64,000 nt of DNA from Trebouxia sp. TZW2008. Lineage: Eukaryota > Chlorophyta > Trebouxiophyceae > Trebouxiales > Trebouxiaceae. This document shows, piece by piece, positions 1 to 12,100 of the stretch. The notes under the pieces were generated by a model that was given only the letters and a program-made list of their open reading frames with translations, was not told where the DNA came from and did no database searches. The stretch lies in NCBI GenBank assembly GCA_002118135.1, contig BDIU01000242.1:63870-127869 (forward strand), in the 5' to 3' direction. Position 1 is the first letter of the stretch. The number at the start of each line of letters is the position of its first letter. The position numbers and the translations under genes were made by a program.

Positions 1-133
1 GACCTACAAGGGTCAGCCTTGCAAGCTGCAGTGCTTGAGTGGTTGTACAGGAGTCAGTCCTGTGGCGTATGATATTTGGGGGAGCCATGTCACGAGTGGC
101 AGCGCATGAAAACGGTGGCCAGGACTGGCTGAC

Positions 134-3100
134 CTGTTGGATGGGACCAAGGTCAGGCAGCCCATCAAGGGTGATCGTGTCCAGGCTGCCTTGCTGAAAG
201 TTCTGCCCATCGTTCACCATCTGAAAGGGCCCTGCCTCGCCCATTCTGCCGATCAGGGAAATCACGCCATTGGCGGAAGTGCCAGCGCCAGACAAATCGC
301 TGGTCTGCAGTTCAATCTGGTAGCTGCAGTCCACCAGCGGGTAGAATGTGCGCTCAGTTTTGCCATCGCCTTGAGTTGCATCCAGCCAGGCCTGGCATTT
401 GAAGGTGACGGTCTGGTTGGTGATACTGTTGTGCACCACCACTTTGCTCAGGCGCCAGCCAGACTCAATGCCTGCGTACCCAGCAGTGGCTTTGTTGAAG
501 GAGCATTTGGACTGGTCAAAATGTTTGTCAGAATCAGACTGCATTGAAGAGCAGGTTGCCAAGCAACTCCGGCTTGGACATGAGCGTACGCTACAGCATG
601 TGCTGCAATTGATTCAGGCTATTTCTGAACCACACACAGACCACATGTACACATACATGGTGTTTGGACCATTCTGCATGATCAAGCTGCTCCTTGATGC
701 GTCAAGGCTGCGTGACACTGCATCACACCAGGTGCAATACGCATGAAAGGACAGCATCAAGCATCTATCCTTTGTTTGCCATCCAGAAGGAATTTGATCT
801 TTGCAGCGCACACAGTGGGGACCCATGCACATGGCAAACAGTGCAACAGAGTGATCAAAGAGTCGTTGCACACCGTCATCATTATGTCCAATCTGGATAA
901 AAAGCATGCGCCCCACATCGGCGCCCTGCACAGTGCAGGTCTGGGACATGCCCCTCACAAAAGCCCCTCCTGATGGGTTCAGCCCCTGCCGGCCAGTGTC
1001 ACCTTCGTTCCCATGCACCACAATGTGCGCACTGCAGTCTGTGCCAGCGCCTGGCAGGTCGCTGGTGTGGACTTGGACTGTGTAGTCAGCAATGTTGCAT
1101 GCGATCGGTGCATCTGGTCGGGTAAAGACAGCGGCAACTGGCGGCTGAGGGTCTGAGGAGCCTTGCATGGGCATGTTGGCAGATGATTCTGGCAAGGCGT
1201 CACTAATCTGCATGCAGTGTCAACAGCAGCTGTGAACGGCAACACTGTTTAGTGATTCTGCTGAGGCGCCCTTAGCCTGCATAAGTGTGCAACAGCAGCT
1301 GAGAACGGCAACGCTGTTTAGTGATTCTGCTGAGGCGCCACTAATCTGCAAGTGTGTGCAACAGCAGCTGAGGAAAAACAATCCTTACAATTTTTCTGCT
1401 AAGGCGCCATTAGGCTGCACATATTTGCAAGAGCAGCTGAGAAAGGCAATGCTTCATAGTGAATCTGCCAAGGCGTCACTAGTCTGCATGCAGTATCAAC
1501 AGTACCTGAGGAAAGGCAATGCCAAACGACAGGCAAATCATACTCAGCTGACATTGATGGCAAACAGACAGCAACACCTTAGAGCCAAGGTGAGTGAGGA
1601 GACAGGGCTGCACATGCATTGCCGTGGCGCACAGCAAATGCATCCCGTCAATTTGTCAGCAGTGGTGGGCTTGACAACTATAGTGTCACAGAAGGACAGT
1701 GCATCCGGCTATTTAGTGCTCATTGCAAAGAAAACGTTGCTGCTGCTGACACCCCTTCAGCAATCCAGAACAATATTGGACAACACAGGCAACACCCCGA
1801 AGTTGCAAAACAACAGGACGCACAGACAGTCAAGCAAACCAGATAAACGATCAGACCATCTTCAAAGCATCCGTGCTTGCTGACTCAATGAGAAGGACAG
1901 GAGCAGGTGATATGGTGGCTTTTATTTTTCAGACAGTCAGCTCATACTGTTGGAGTGCTTGCTGCCTGCGTTCAGGGCTCGCGGTCGGCAAACTTTGACA
2001 GCACAGACGCTGCAGCTTCAGCGACAGCAGCAGCCAGCCACAGATGCTGTAAAGCCTTGTAACAAATTGCTGCGGTCCTACCCATATGCATTGATTTTGG
2101 CATTAGGTAATGTCTCCGGACACTCTTTTGCCCAAGGTATAAGAGAGCAGGTGATATTGGGGATTGATCTATAGGGTTTTTCTGTGGCACATGCAATCAG
2201 CCTTTATGGCTACCGAAACCAATCAAACTATCATCAGTGCTCTCTTTAGTTATGCAGCAGTACTTCCAGCAAATTACCTTCAGGTTCACAGTGTGGACGC
2301 CATCGTCTCCCAGCCATGCTGAGCAGAAAAAGATGTATAGCAGGCCTGTGCCTTCATCGGTCACCTCCACTCTGTCAAGGTGCCACCTGTCACCTGGAAA
2401 GGAGGGCCTGTAACCCACAATGAGCTGGGTTAGGGGACCCAGGTGCTCAGCAGTGTGTACTGGAAATGCTTCTGCCTGCAATGGCATGACGCAGCTGTAA
2501 AACTTTCGTGGGTTGTCATGGTCAGTCAAATGCATCAGTGCTTTTGGCAGAACTCACTCACGGAAAGTTTTGCACTAAGGTGATCAGCAGTGTGCTTTGG
2601 AATGGCAGGTATCAAATTTCATTCTAGAGTTCTGAAGGCAAATGTATCCTGGATACAAAATCTCAAGATTCTGATCACGCTAAGATTCAGCGGTCAAAGC
2701 CAGGCAACTATCATCTGTGAAGAGTTTTGTCCAATCTACACAGGCTACATAGCACCAAAACCCAGACTTGACTGCTGATATGCTTGCACTGACAAGCACC
2801 TGCCCCTCTCAAGTGGGGCTGAAATGCTTGCAGTGACAGATACCTGGCCGCTTTCAGTCGAGCTTTACAGCAACGCTTTATAGGAACAATCATGTACTGC
2901 CTTGCACTAAAAAGTACCTGGCCTCTTTCAAAGGCAAGTGGGGCTGAGGGCAAATCCTGAGGGCCGCTGGCATGCGCCAGCCCCTGCAGGTCCACCCACA
3001 CCCCTCCGCCTGTGCCCGCACCCAGCACATTGCTTGTGCATACCACTACCTGATCAACATGACACAGGTCATGAGCACACAGTAAAGACCGCTATGCTAT

Positions 3101-6100
3101 ATCACATGCATGCAAAACAGGTCTCAGAGCTACATGGAACATGCCACAACCAGTTGCCACTACAAGCAAATGCTCTTGTCAGACAACTTGTGCGCTTGAC
3201 TCCTGCTGCATGCACATATAGTGCAACCAATCCCATTGGCTACGCTCTCTGCAGCACACCATCTCAAACTTCATCTGACACCTGCAAATCATCTTGCACC
3301 TTGTAATTAGCAATCTTACCATGTAATTACCAGTAATGCCACTGTCTGTAGCATCATGTTCTCCTGCAGCCTGATGAGGCGCTGCAGCCAGAGCCTTCCA
3401 TACTTCTTCCTCCTCAGGCTCAGGTGCAGTAACTGGTATTGGTTTTGGCGATTTGTGCCCCAATTGTAACTTGACCTTGATGCTGCTGCTTCTGTCCAGC
3501 CACTGAGGACATGGGAAGAAGTAAACCCTGCCAGAGGTTTTCTCTGTAACCTGAATGCTTTGCAGGTGCCATAGACCTTGTGTGCCCTGCAGCATACACA
3601 GCCTCATTGTTGTTGTCAGCTGTAGGAGTGAGTGAGCCATGGTGGGCGCCTCACTGCAGAGCAAGCAGCACTGGTGACTGCTAAAAAGCAGGGCTGATCA
3701 AAGAGTTTCAGTGCCCAAAGATAAGGGAAGAAGCTATTGCCGCACTTGAGCTTGAAACTGTTATCCAAACCATTGTGCCTGCAGCTGAGATGTTGCCTTG
3801 ATGTATTATAGCCGCACAAAACGTGCCAGACAAGCCATTGAAAAGATAGGGTTCATGGATTTGCTGTTTGAGGTCGTGCTTGCAAATGTAGCCCACAGAT
3901 GACAACAGGGCTAGGACCATTGAGTGTATGCATAGGCATTTCTGGCAGGGTGTCGCATGGCTCTCACAGGCTCTTCTATGGTGCGTGCAACTCAAAAAGA
4001 TGCAGCACGCACCGCTGAGGGTTCAAGCCAGAGCATCAACTGGTTCAACTCTCCAACATCCAAAGCACTGCAGTCAAAGGCAGACAGGCCACCGCTCTGT
4101 GCAATGCCAAACTGCAGAGGGGAGGTGACTCCATCCAAGCCATGCATTTGCATCCAGACTGGCATAGTTGCTTCAGCTGAATCTGCCGCTGATGCTGCAG
4201 TGTCAAACACTACCTACAGAGGCAGATATCCCTCAGCTCCTCAACAGCCACAGCACTGCAGTCAAGGGCAGACAGGCAACTGCTGTGTGCAATGCCAAAC
4301 TGCAGAGGGGCATACTTGCTTCAGCTGACATTCTTGCTTCAGCTGAATCCACTGCTCATGCTGCAGTGTCAAACACCACCTGCAAATGCAGCAACCCTTG
4401 ACATCAGCTGACAATGCGACAGCTGCTGCAATTTCAAATGCAGATGCAGCGATGCTTCAAACATCTGAGGCATGACTTCAACGCTCAGGAACTTGACACA
4501 TGTTCCATACATTCTCATGATGCAAAATCCAATGTATGCCGTCAAGCGCAAGTCCATTTGCCAGTTTTCAGGAGCACATGGGCATAAGGCCTGTTCTGGC
4601 ATGAATTTCACTCCCAGCTCATAAAGGAAGCAAGGGGGTCCTTCGTTCAGGGGCAAGCCTTCAGGACTGTTGTGTACAAGCACTGCACAGCTGATCTGCG
4701 TGTCGACTGCTGAGATTGTTGCGCACAAAGCAACTGCTTATGATTGATGCGACTTTGCACAGGGACACCTGGCAGCTAGTCAAGGACCTGCTCAACAGGA
4801 ATGTGTGCTTGTAGACCTAGTGATCAGTCATTGAAGGCTGCCAACTCTTGGCATGGCCTGCAGGGAAGAGCCAAAATGCTCACCAAGCAAATGCTGGCAG
4901 TTGATGACAGTCTCAAAAAACCCACCTGGTAGTCTGTCATGGGCAACTGCTGACACTTGGGATGACCTGCAGGGAACAGCTCAACGCTCGTATCTCCCTT
5001 CTGCCGTCCAAGCCATCTGTCACAAGGGAAGCTCCAAGTCCCGGAAGTGGTGAGATTGGTCACCTCCACCAGATGCACATGCCACGCTGTGCTGGGCATC
5101 TGTCACACCACATCAAGCAACATCACAACATGTTCGGCAGTCATCATTGGACTGCGCATCACTCAACCTTGTGCAAGCGGGACTGAAAGTCACTGTGAGA
5201 CAGCATCAGCTTGCCAATGAAATGTTCTGTACATCATACATCGCAGCCCTCCCTAAAAGTACACTGTAAAAGATGAAGTCACCAAGGCCCAGCTTTATGG
5301 CATCAGGTAGATAGAGTCTGCAAGCACATGCTTGTGGCCCCTGCCTGTCCTGTCAAGCTGTAGTCTGAACAGCTATGAGTCAGTGAGAATAAGTCAGACC
5401 AAAATCATTTGCTCACTGTCGCTAGTCATCATACTCAGAATCAGCATCAGTACGCTATGCCATCAACATTGAGCATACTTGCCACAAATGTAACCCTTGG
5501 TGTGAAGTCTGCGCAATCTTTCATGTCAACTTATAGTGGCCTTGCATTTACAGCCAAGACAAATGCTTTGAGACACAGATATCATGAAAGCATGGTCCCT
5601 TTTGCATCCTGCACGTGGTGACTTGGCATTCAGAAGGACAATTGTGCATACCGCATCCTGCAGACCCAAAGTCAACCTCTGCAGGGAGCCCACATCTTGC
5701 ATGTCGTCTGTTGTCCAGGTGTGCTGAGATCCACTGGTGAATGTAGTGTCATCTTGACGTAGCAGCATAATGGTCTGGCTGCTGATGTCCAAGCCATGCA
5801 GAATGGCAGAGGCTCTGACATGTGCTGTTGACTGCAGAATGTCTGATGTGTGCACCAAGATGCTGTATGTGGCCATGCTCCCTGCAGCAATTACTTGTCA
5901 AAACAACGGCCAGTTTTGAGAAAAAGCAGCTCGTGGTGAGTTTCCTGGCTGCTAGTGTCTAAGCTGCGCTGAATGGCAGAGCCTCTTACGTGTGCTGTGG
6001 ACTGAAGGATGTCTGATGCATGCCTTGTGTGCTGTACTCGGTTTTGGTCATTGCAGCTTTTGCCAACCTTGCAAAAAGGAAGTCACAAGGACGACCAACT

Positions 6101-9100
6101 TTGCCAAAAAAAAACCAAAAGCAGTAGTGCTTCCAGAGAGATTCGAACTCTCGATCTCTCGCTTACTAAGCGAGCGCCTTAGCCAACTTGGCCATGGAAG
6201 CGCTGCTTGCTGATCGGACAGGTGCCGATGAGAGAAGGGACAACAGAATTGGGCAAACTAGCTATTTCTGCAACATATCAACGGTGCAATGCTCTCTGAC
6301 TTCGTTCTCAGGCTTAAAGGAATAAATCACTGTGCAATCAAGAAATCAGCATTTGCTGAGCTGGCACGTGTTGTGCATGCAAATCTGCCTACATTGTCAT
6401 CTTGAGTTTTCACAACCATGCAAATCCATGGCAACCTCACAGACGCACCTGGCTTGAACACAACCTGGTTCCCGTTGCTTCTGCACAGCCAAGCCTGGTT
6501 AAAGAAGAGCCACTTGTGCCCTGTCTGGCATTGCACTATGCGCACCATCTCTGGCAACCAGTCAGGGTGCGCGCCTTTGCCATTGTGACTCAGCGTGATG
6601 TGAGTCAAGCCATCATACATTGGAGCCCTGACTGAGAATGTGTCGATGCTGCCTGGAGCAAAGGCAGTGGCTGCAGCCTGTAGAGCCAAGGGCTTTGATT
6701 CACCTGCATACCACAAGCTTTTCCTTTGAGTGCTCAGACTACTTAAGAAATTTGCTTGCTCGCTTGTCATGCATTATGCGAACAGTGACTGCATGTAACT
6801 ACGGTCTTGATGCAACTTCAAGCTTGAGAAAGAGGCTTATTAACAGTCAGCATTTGCGTAGGCACAGGATGTGAGATTCTCCCGGTACTCCTTCAGGGTA
6901 TAGGGGTAATACGGGGTCATTCTAAGAGGCAGTACTGCAGGGACCATGCATATGTCGGACATCTGACAACAGCTGACAGTGCACAATGATATGGATAAAT
7001 CAGCTCACAGGTGAAATGAAATCAAGGTACATACTCAGCAGCAATACTGACCTTGATCACCGCACATCACCAGGAGGACATCAGCGTCAGTGCCGGCAAC
7101 TGGCACATTTGCAGTGTGCACCTCAACACTGTAGTCTGTGAGGCCGTCAGTCACTGGAGCAGTCTCAGGCTTGTCATTCTGTGCCTGTACAGTCAGCAAG
7201 GATTGTGTTACCATCCTGTCATGAGTTGTTGGGTTTGCTGACGGTGCCGTGGTACACAACCTAGCAGCATGCTGAACAGCATTCACAGACAGATGCTGTG
7301 CTGTTGTCTTTTAGACTGAAGCAGTTGCTGATGACAGTGTTGAGCGTCATTACTTGTAGCAAGCAGTGGACATCAGGCACAGCAGAAATTGGCAACGTGA
7401 GCTGCAGAGAGACCAAACGGTCATGACATACGTAATGAAATACAGGTGTTGCAGGAACTTGGCTCAGTGCCATTGCTGGTATTTCAACTGATTGTCTCAA
7501 AACACAGCACAGCATTTCAGAGCCAGCAAGCTGCAGATGACACCCTGTTGTTACGGACAGTTCCGTGCCAACTGGGGCAACAACTTTGTTTGTGCAGGGA
7601 ACTCAACGCTTGCTATAATTGCGGTTTCTGACCTGTATGGTCTTGCCACAGCTTACATCAAGCACTCAATCAAGTACTGAAGTCTGTCACCTTGAGTGTG
7701 CGTTCAGTTTTGCCATCACCCTGAGCAGAGTCCAGCCAGCGGCTACAGGGGAAGTAGTAAAGCCTGCCACTAGGGAGGTGGGTGACCTCCACCAGGTCCA
7801 GGTGCCAGCCAGGCTTTGCACCCTTGTTGTCATGGCCTGCACAGAAAACGCAGCACATGTTATTGAGGCAGAGTTTCAAGGATGAAGAAACACAAACTGC
7901 TCAGATGGTTGAGACCAATTTCAGGAATGCAAGAAATTCTTCTTGTTTTAAAGTGCGCCCTTAGGCTAACGCATTTGTTTGCACCCATTATGCCCATTGC
8001 CAACAGTTACACAGCTCAAATTGTGCTCAGAATGTTTGGGCACACCTATAGCGTCCATAGCTCAGAGTGCCACAGCTGTGATTCAATGAACACAATGAAG
8101 TCATGGGTTTGTCCAAGCATACCTATTGTAATGGAGTGCAAGTCACCCAGCTCGGCTGCCTGCACCTCAAAGCTGTCGACTGCACCCCGCCCGAAAGCAG
8201 GGGGGTCTGCATTGGGGGACCCCAGCAGGTCACAGCGTGGGCTCACACCCTGCTCTCCACCTAAGATCACGTACACAGAGGCATCTGTGCCGGCACCCCT
8301 GATGTCACTGCTGTGCACAACCACCTGCAGTTTTAAATTTCAGATGTAAACGGTATTTGTGTAATGGAGTCCCTTGCAAACCGTGTTCTGATTTTGTGAT
8401 CAACAGACGTGACAGGCAAGCAAACACTGGTGGGCTGCCTATTTGAGTGCATGGTTGTGCTGTGTTGATGCTGTGCTGTGCTGCGCTGAGATGCCCGTTT
8501 AAGTACTTCACCCTGACTGGTATGACACTGACAGCTAGAAGTACAATGCAAAGACTTGTCGTCTGTCATGCAGCATGCTTGAGCTGCATGAAACTGCTTA
8601 CCATGACTTTCATCAAGACAGCAGCAATAAGCACTTTGTGCATGAAAGCTCCGATTAACTGCAGGCTGTGTTTGTTTGCAAGGCTTGTGGACTCAAACCT
8701 CAAGGCACAAACCAGTCAATGCTGTCAGTTGCAGTTGGCACTGATACAGATTTTCCTGCGCATGCTAAGCATGCTGAGGGCGTTCTCACCTGGTAGGTGA
8801 CTAGTCTCTGAGGGGTGCGGGGGTCTGCTTGCTGGGCCACCAGGGTTACGCATGAGCCCTGTTCCTTGCTCAACCACTGCTCACAGGGGAAGAACCACCT
8901 GCATAGCCAATGCAATATCTTCAAGTCACAATTGACAGCAGTCACACAGCATGCACAGCCATTATTTTGTTTGCTACTTCAGCAATGAGCTTTGGTCACA
9001 AAGAAGGACCACCCATATCATCAATGAGACATGTGGCACCTTCCGATCAGACTTGTCAGCAGTCCATAGGCAATGGACAGCCATCATGCCATCTGCAAAT

Positions 9101-12100
9101 GCTCTGAAGGGGGAGGTGAAGGGGGAGGTGAAGGGGGAGGGGCAAGTGGAAGGGGGAGAAGGGAGGGTCTTCAGAAAGTTTGCAAGGTCACAGCTGAGTT
9201 AGCAACACATCAGAAGGACGCCAAACAATCAACAAGTAACTGACCTCTCTTTAGTTGACTCATCATCCACAATGACTAGGCTCAGGTGCCAGTCTGTCTG
9301 AGCATGGGAGCCAGTGTGCCAGATCTGAAGCTCCTGTAGCTGTCCTAGATGCCTCAGCTGCAAGCTGAAGATGTCAACGTTCCCTCTGGCAAATGACTTT
9401 AGACTGCTGTTGGTTAGCTGTTGTGGTCCACTGACACCTCGATCTCCTGCATTGCAGCTGCAAATAGTTATGCCCTGTCAAGGTTACGTGATGATACAGT
9501 GGATTTTGTCATGGGCATGAGCACACCATGACCAACAGTATATTCTTGGTGACATCTAGAAAGTACTGTGTTGCCATGATAGGAGCAAAATGTCTAGACT
9601 GCTGATTACAGTCATGGGGGGTTGCTTATACTGAGACAGATTGTATGGCAGATGCAGTATTGCTAGCATCAATAGCTCATGAAGGGGTTGCGTGTTTGCC
9701 TCATCATATCATCATGCAAAGATTCGGTCTGCTGCTACAGCCGAGTCATGATGGTCTACATACAGGTGAGCAGACACAAAGCGCAAAGGTTGCAGGGTGT
9801 TGCGGCAAATATAGCTGCGCTCATCTGCAAACTCGTCTTCTTGCAACATTCTGGAAAGAAACGTTTGAAGGAAGCTGAATGCCCTTGTGCAATGCGCATA
9901 GCAGGGTCATGGAACCTAACTAGCCAGCAATGATTTTGAGGATGTGCTCGCCTGTAATGTCAATGTAAACGTCTGCGTCTGTGCCAGCATTTCTGACATC
10001 TGAGGTGATGACAGAGACCTTGTAGTGATGGAAGGGCAGGCGAGGATCCTTTCTGCTTGCTGGCAGAACAACTTGCCTGACATTATCCTTGCCGAGCCAC
10101 CTGTCCAGCAACATCATTGCTGGTCAGACTCTATGGCAAGTTCACATGCTCAAGATTCACCATCAGAGATTGAAGCAGTCTGAGATGCTGTTGGAGCACC
10201 GGCGGGGTTATGTTTGCTTGCTTGCAGGACAACCTCTCTGATATCATGTTTGCACAGCTACCTGTGCAGCAACATCATTGCTGGTCAGACTTGAAGGCAA
10301 GCACACATGCTCTGAATCCACCATGGAAGCTTTGAGGCAGTGTGAGATGCTATTGAAGCATACGCAAGGGTCCTCTTTGCACGCTTGCAGGGTGACCTCC
10401 TGACATTGTCCTTGCCCAGCCGCCTGTGCAACAACATCACTGCTGATCCAGCTTGCTGGCGTTTACACTTTGTTCCCCTGCTCCCTCAATCATGAGAGTC
10501 CTAAGCACTTTGACAGGCTATACTTTCTTCATCTGCAAGACGGTATAGTGCAGTATGCATTGCAAGATGGAACTTGAGCACTCATGTTACTCATGTAGGA
10601 GCCATTTGAAGTTTTAACAGCTAGGAAAAGGCCTGACAAGCTCCAGTGACAATGTCAAGTTACTGCATGCTGCAAGTAAGGCTGCCGCTGCACAAAATTT
10701 GCACAGCATATTGTCAGACACATTCATGCGCCACAGACAGCATGTGGAACTAGCCATGCGAGTGACGGCATGGAAAGCACGGCAAGCACTATTGATCTGC
10801 AAGGCATGGGCGGTACGCCCTATCTACCACATGCAGAGGTTCTTTTTTCACTTGCTGTTGGCAGCATCAACAGCATGTCCAGCCTGCAACAGATGGCAGA
10901 AACGCATACCTGCCACATGCAAAGAAGACCGTCTCCTGCAGGATTGGATCTTGCACTGCCACCAGGTCACACAGCCAAGGCCCTTGGCTGATGGCCAGAG
11001 TCAGCTGCTGTAAGGAACCCACATGAGGCACATGCAGCACAGTCTCATACACCTGCAGACAACAGCATAACTTTTGAGTCACTCAGCCTTGCAATTGACA
11101 CTTTGGTTATGACCAGCTTGAAGCAAAGGTGTGGCATGATGGCCAGAGTCAACTGCTGTAAGGAACCCAGATGAAGCACACGCAGAGTAGACTCACACAC
11201 CTGCAGCCACCAGGCTACAGATTGAAGGTTACTATGGCCGAGCAACCCAGGAGCTTTGTGTGAAAGGACTCTTAATCATCTAAGGTATGGTAGGGATAAC
11301 AGCCTGAGCATTTGCAAGCCTTGCTGCTGACGCCATCATGTTCTATCCCGCAATAGTGGGTGACAGGATGTAACATGGCAAACTGATATCAGCAACGTCA
11401 ACCAGTAAGAAGCTGTACCGTCAGGAAAGCAGACCATGGTGAAATGGAAAAGTGTGTAAGGGTACAGCTACCAATGCTTATTTTCATGCCATGCATGCCA
11501 GAATGACAGCCCACCTTGCTGCAAAGTGAAGAACTACACAAACAGAAAAGCCAGATAAGACTCATGTTGCTGGGCATCACACTTGAAAGTCTGTGCTTCC
11601 ACAAGCAGCAGCCACATCTTGCAATAACACACACACAGGTTCAAGTCTCACCTGCCCATGGCTAAACGCTTCATCATGGTTAGGCTTGAGCTGCTGCATG
11701 CCAGTGCTACCTTCCTCGCCCTTCAGATCTATACTCACTCTGCCAGGCACTCCTGCCCCTCTGCAATTGCTTGTGTGCAGCTGAACGAGGTAATCTGCCA
11801 TGACCAATGCAGGTGCCTGCTCTTCTTCTTTTTGCCTAGGCTCCTTGACCTCTTGTGCACCTGCAAGTGCAGACAAAACTCCTAAGCTCTATTCACTGAA
11901 ATTTCCTGGTGAGGGATGATTCCTGAAGGTGACGTGAGTGTGGGAGGAAATGTTGCCATTGAACCTCACAAAGCCAACACCTGGAAAGGTGTATGACTGC
12001 TGAGATTGAGGAGAAAGGGTCACATGCTGTTACATCTAAATGTCAATCTTTGCTACTGCAAGCTCACACGAAGACAGCCTGCATTACAAAGCTTGAGTGG

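Larger units (their letters stand above)
134..4935 (-). other. PLAT domains 10-13 (13 is cut by the last visible intron)
   Basis: PLAT10 covers exons 25-27: the entry strand is degenerate (VVFDTAASAADSAEAT, no GAGT turn), while LWHLQSIQV and CPQWLDR remain. An acidic linker with EPEEEE follows. PLAT11 covers exons 27-29 (TSNVLGAGTGGG, RWHLDRVEV, CSAWLGDDG). PLAT12 covers exons 30-31 (TSDLPGAGTDCS, GWRLSKVVV, CQAWLDATQGDG). PLAT13 begins in exon 31 (TSDLSGAGTSAN) and stops at the donor at 133, so at least one more exon lies outside the window. Confidence 0.8.
4935..8800 (-). other. PLAT domains 7-9
   Basis: PLAT7 covers exons 19-21 (SSDIRGAGTDAS, GWHLDLVEV, CSRWLDSAQGDG) and matches the family best. 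It is followed by a Thr/Pro linker. PLAT8 covers exons 22-23 (TANVPVAGTDAD, then DWLPEMVRI and QAWLCRSNGN). PLAT9 covers exons 24-25: its entry strand has TSDILQSTAH in place of a GAGTD turn, but WHVHLVEV and CDRWLGRQKGD are kept. The tRNA-Thr gene sits in the intron between exons 23 and 24. Confidence 0.82.

Noticed and set aside
1193..1545. CRISPR-like repeat array
   Set aside because: Repeats are 69-bp contiguous units without spacers, contain a splice site, and lie in an intron-rich eukaryotic gene.
1287..1883. A 198-codon plus-strand frame with 23-residue repeats
   Set aside because: The repeat is the 69-bp minisatellite, whose length is divisible by three, so the frame stays open by chance. 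It is antisense to the PH-PLAT intron/exon border.
4369..4728. A 119-codon minus-strand frame considered as a PLAT exon
   Set aside because: It lacks PLAT core residues, and exon 4013-4213 already follows exon 25 in the correct phase.
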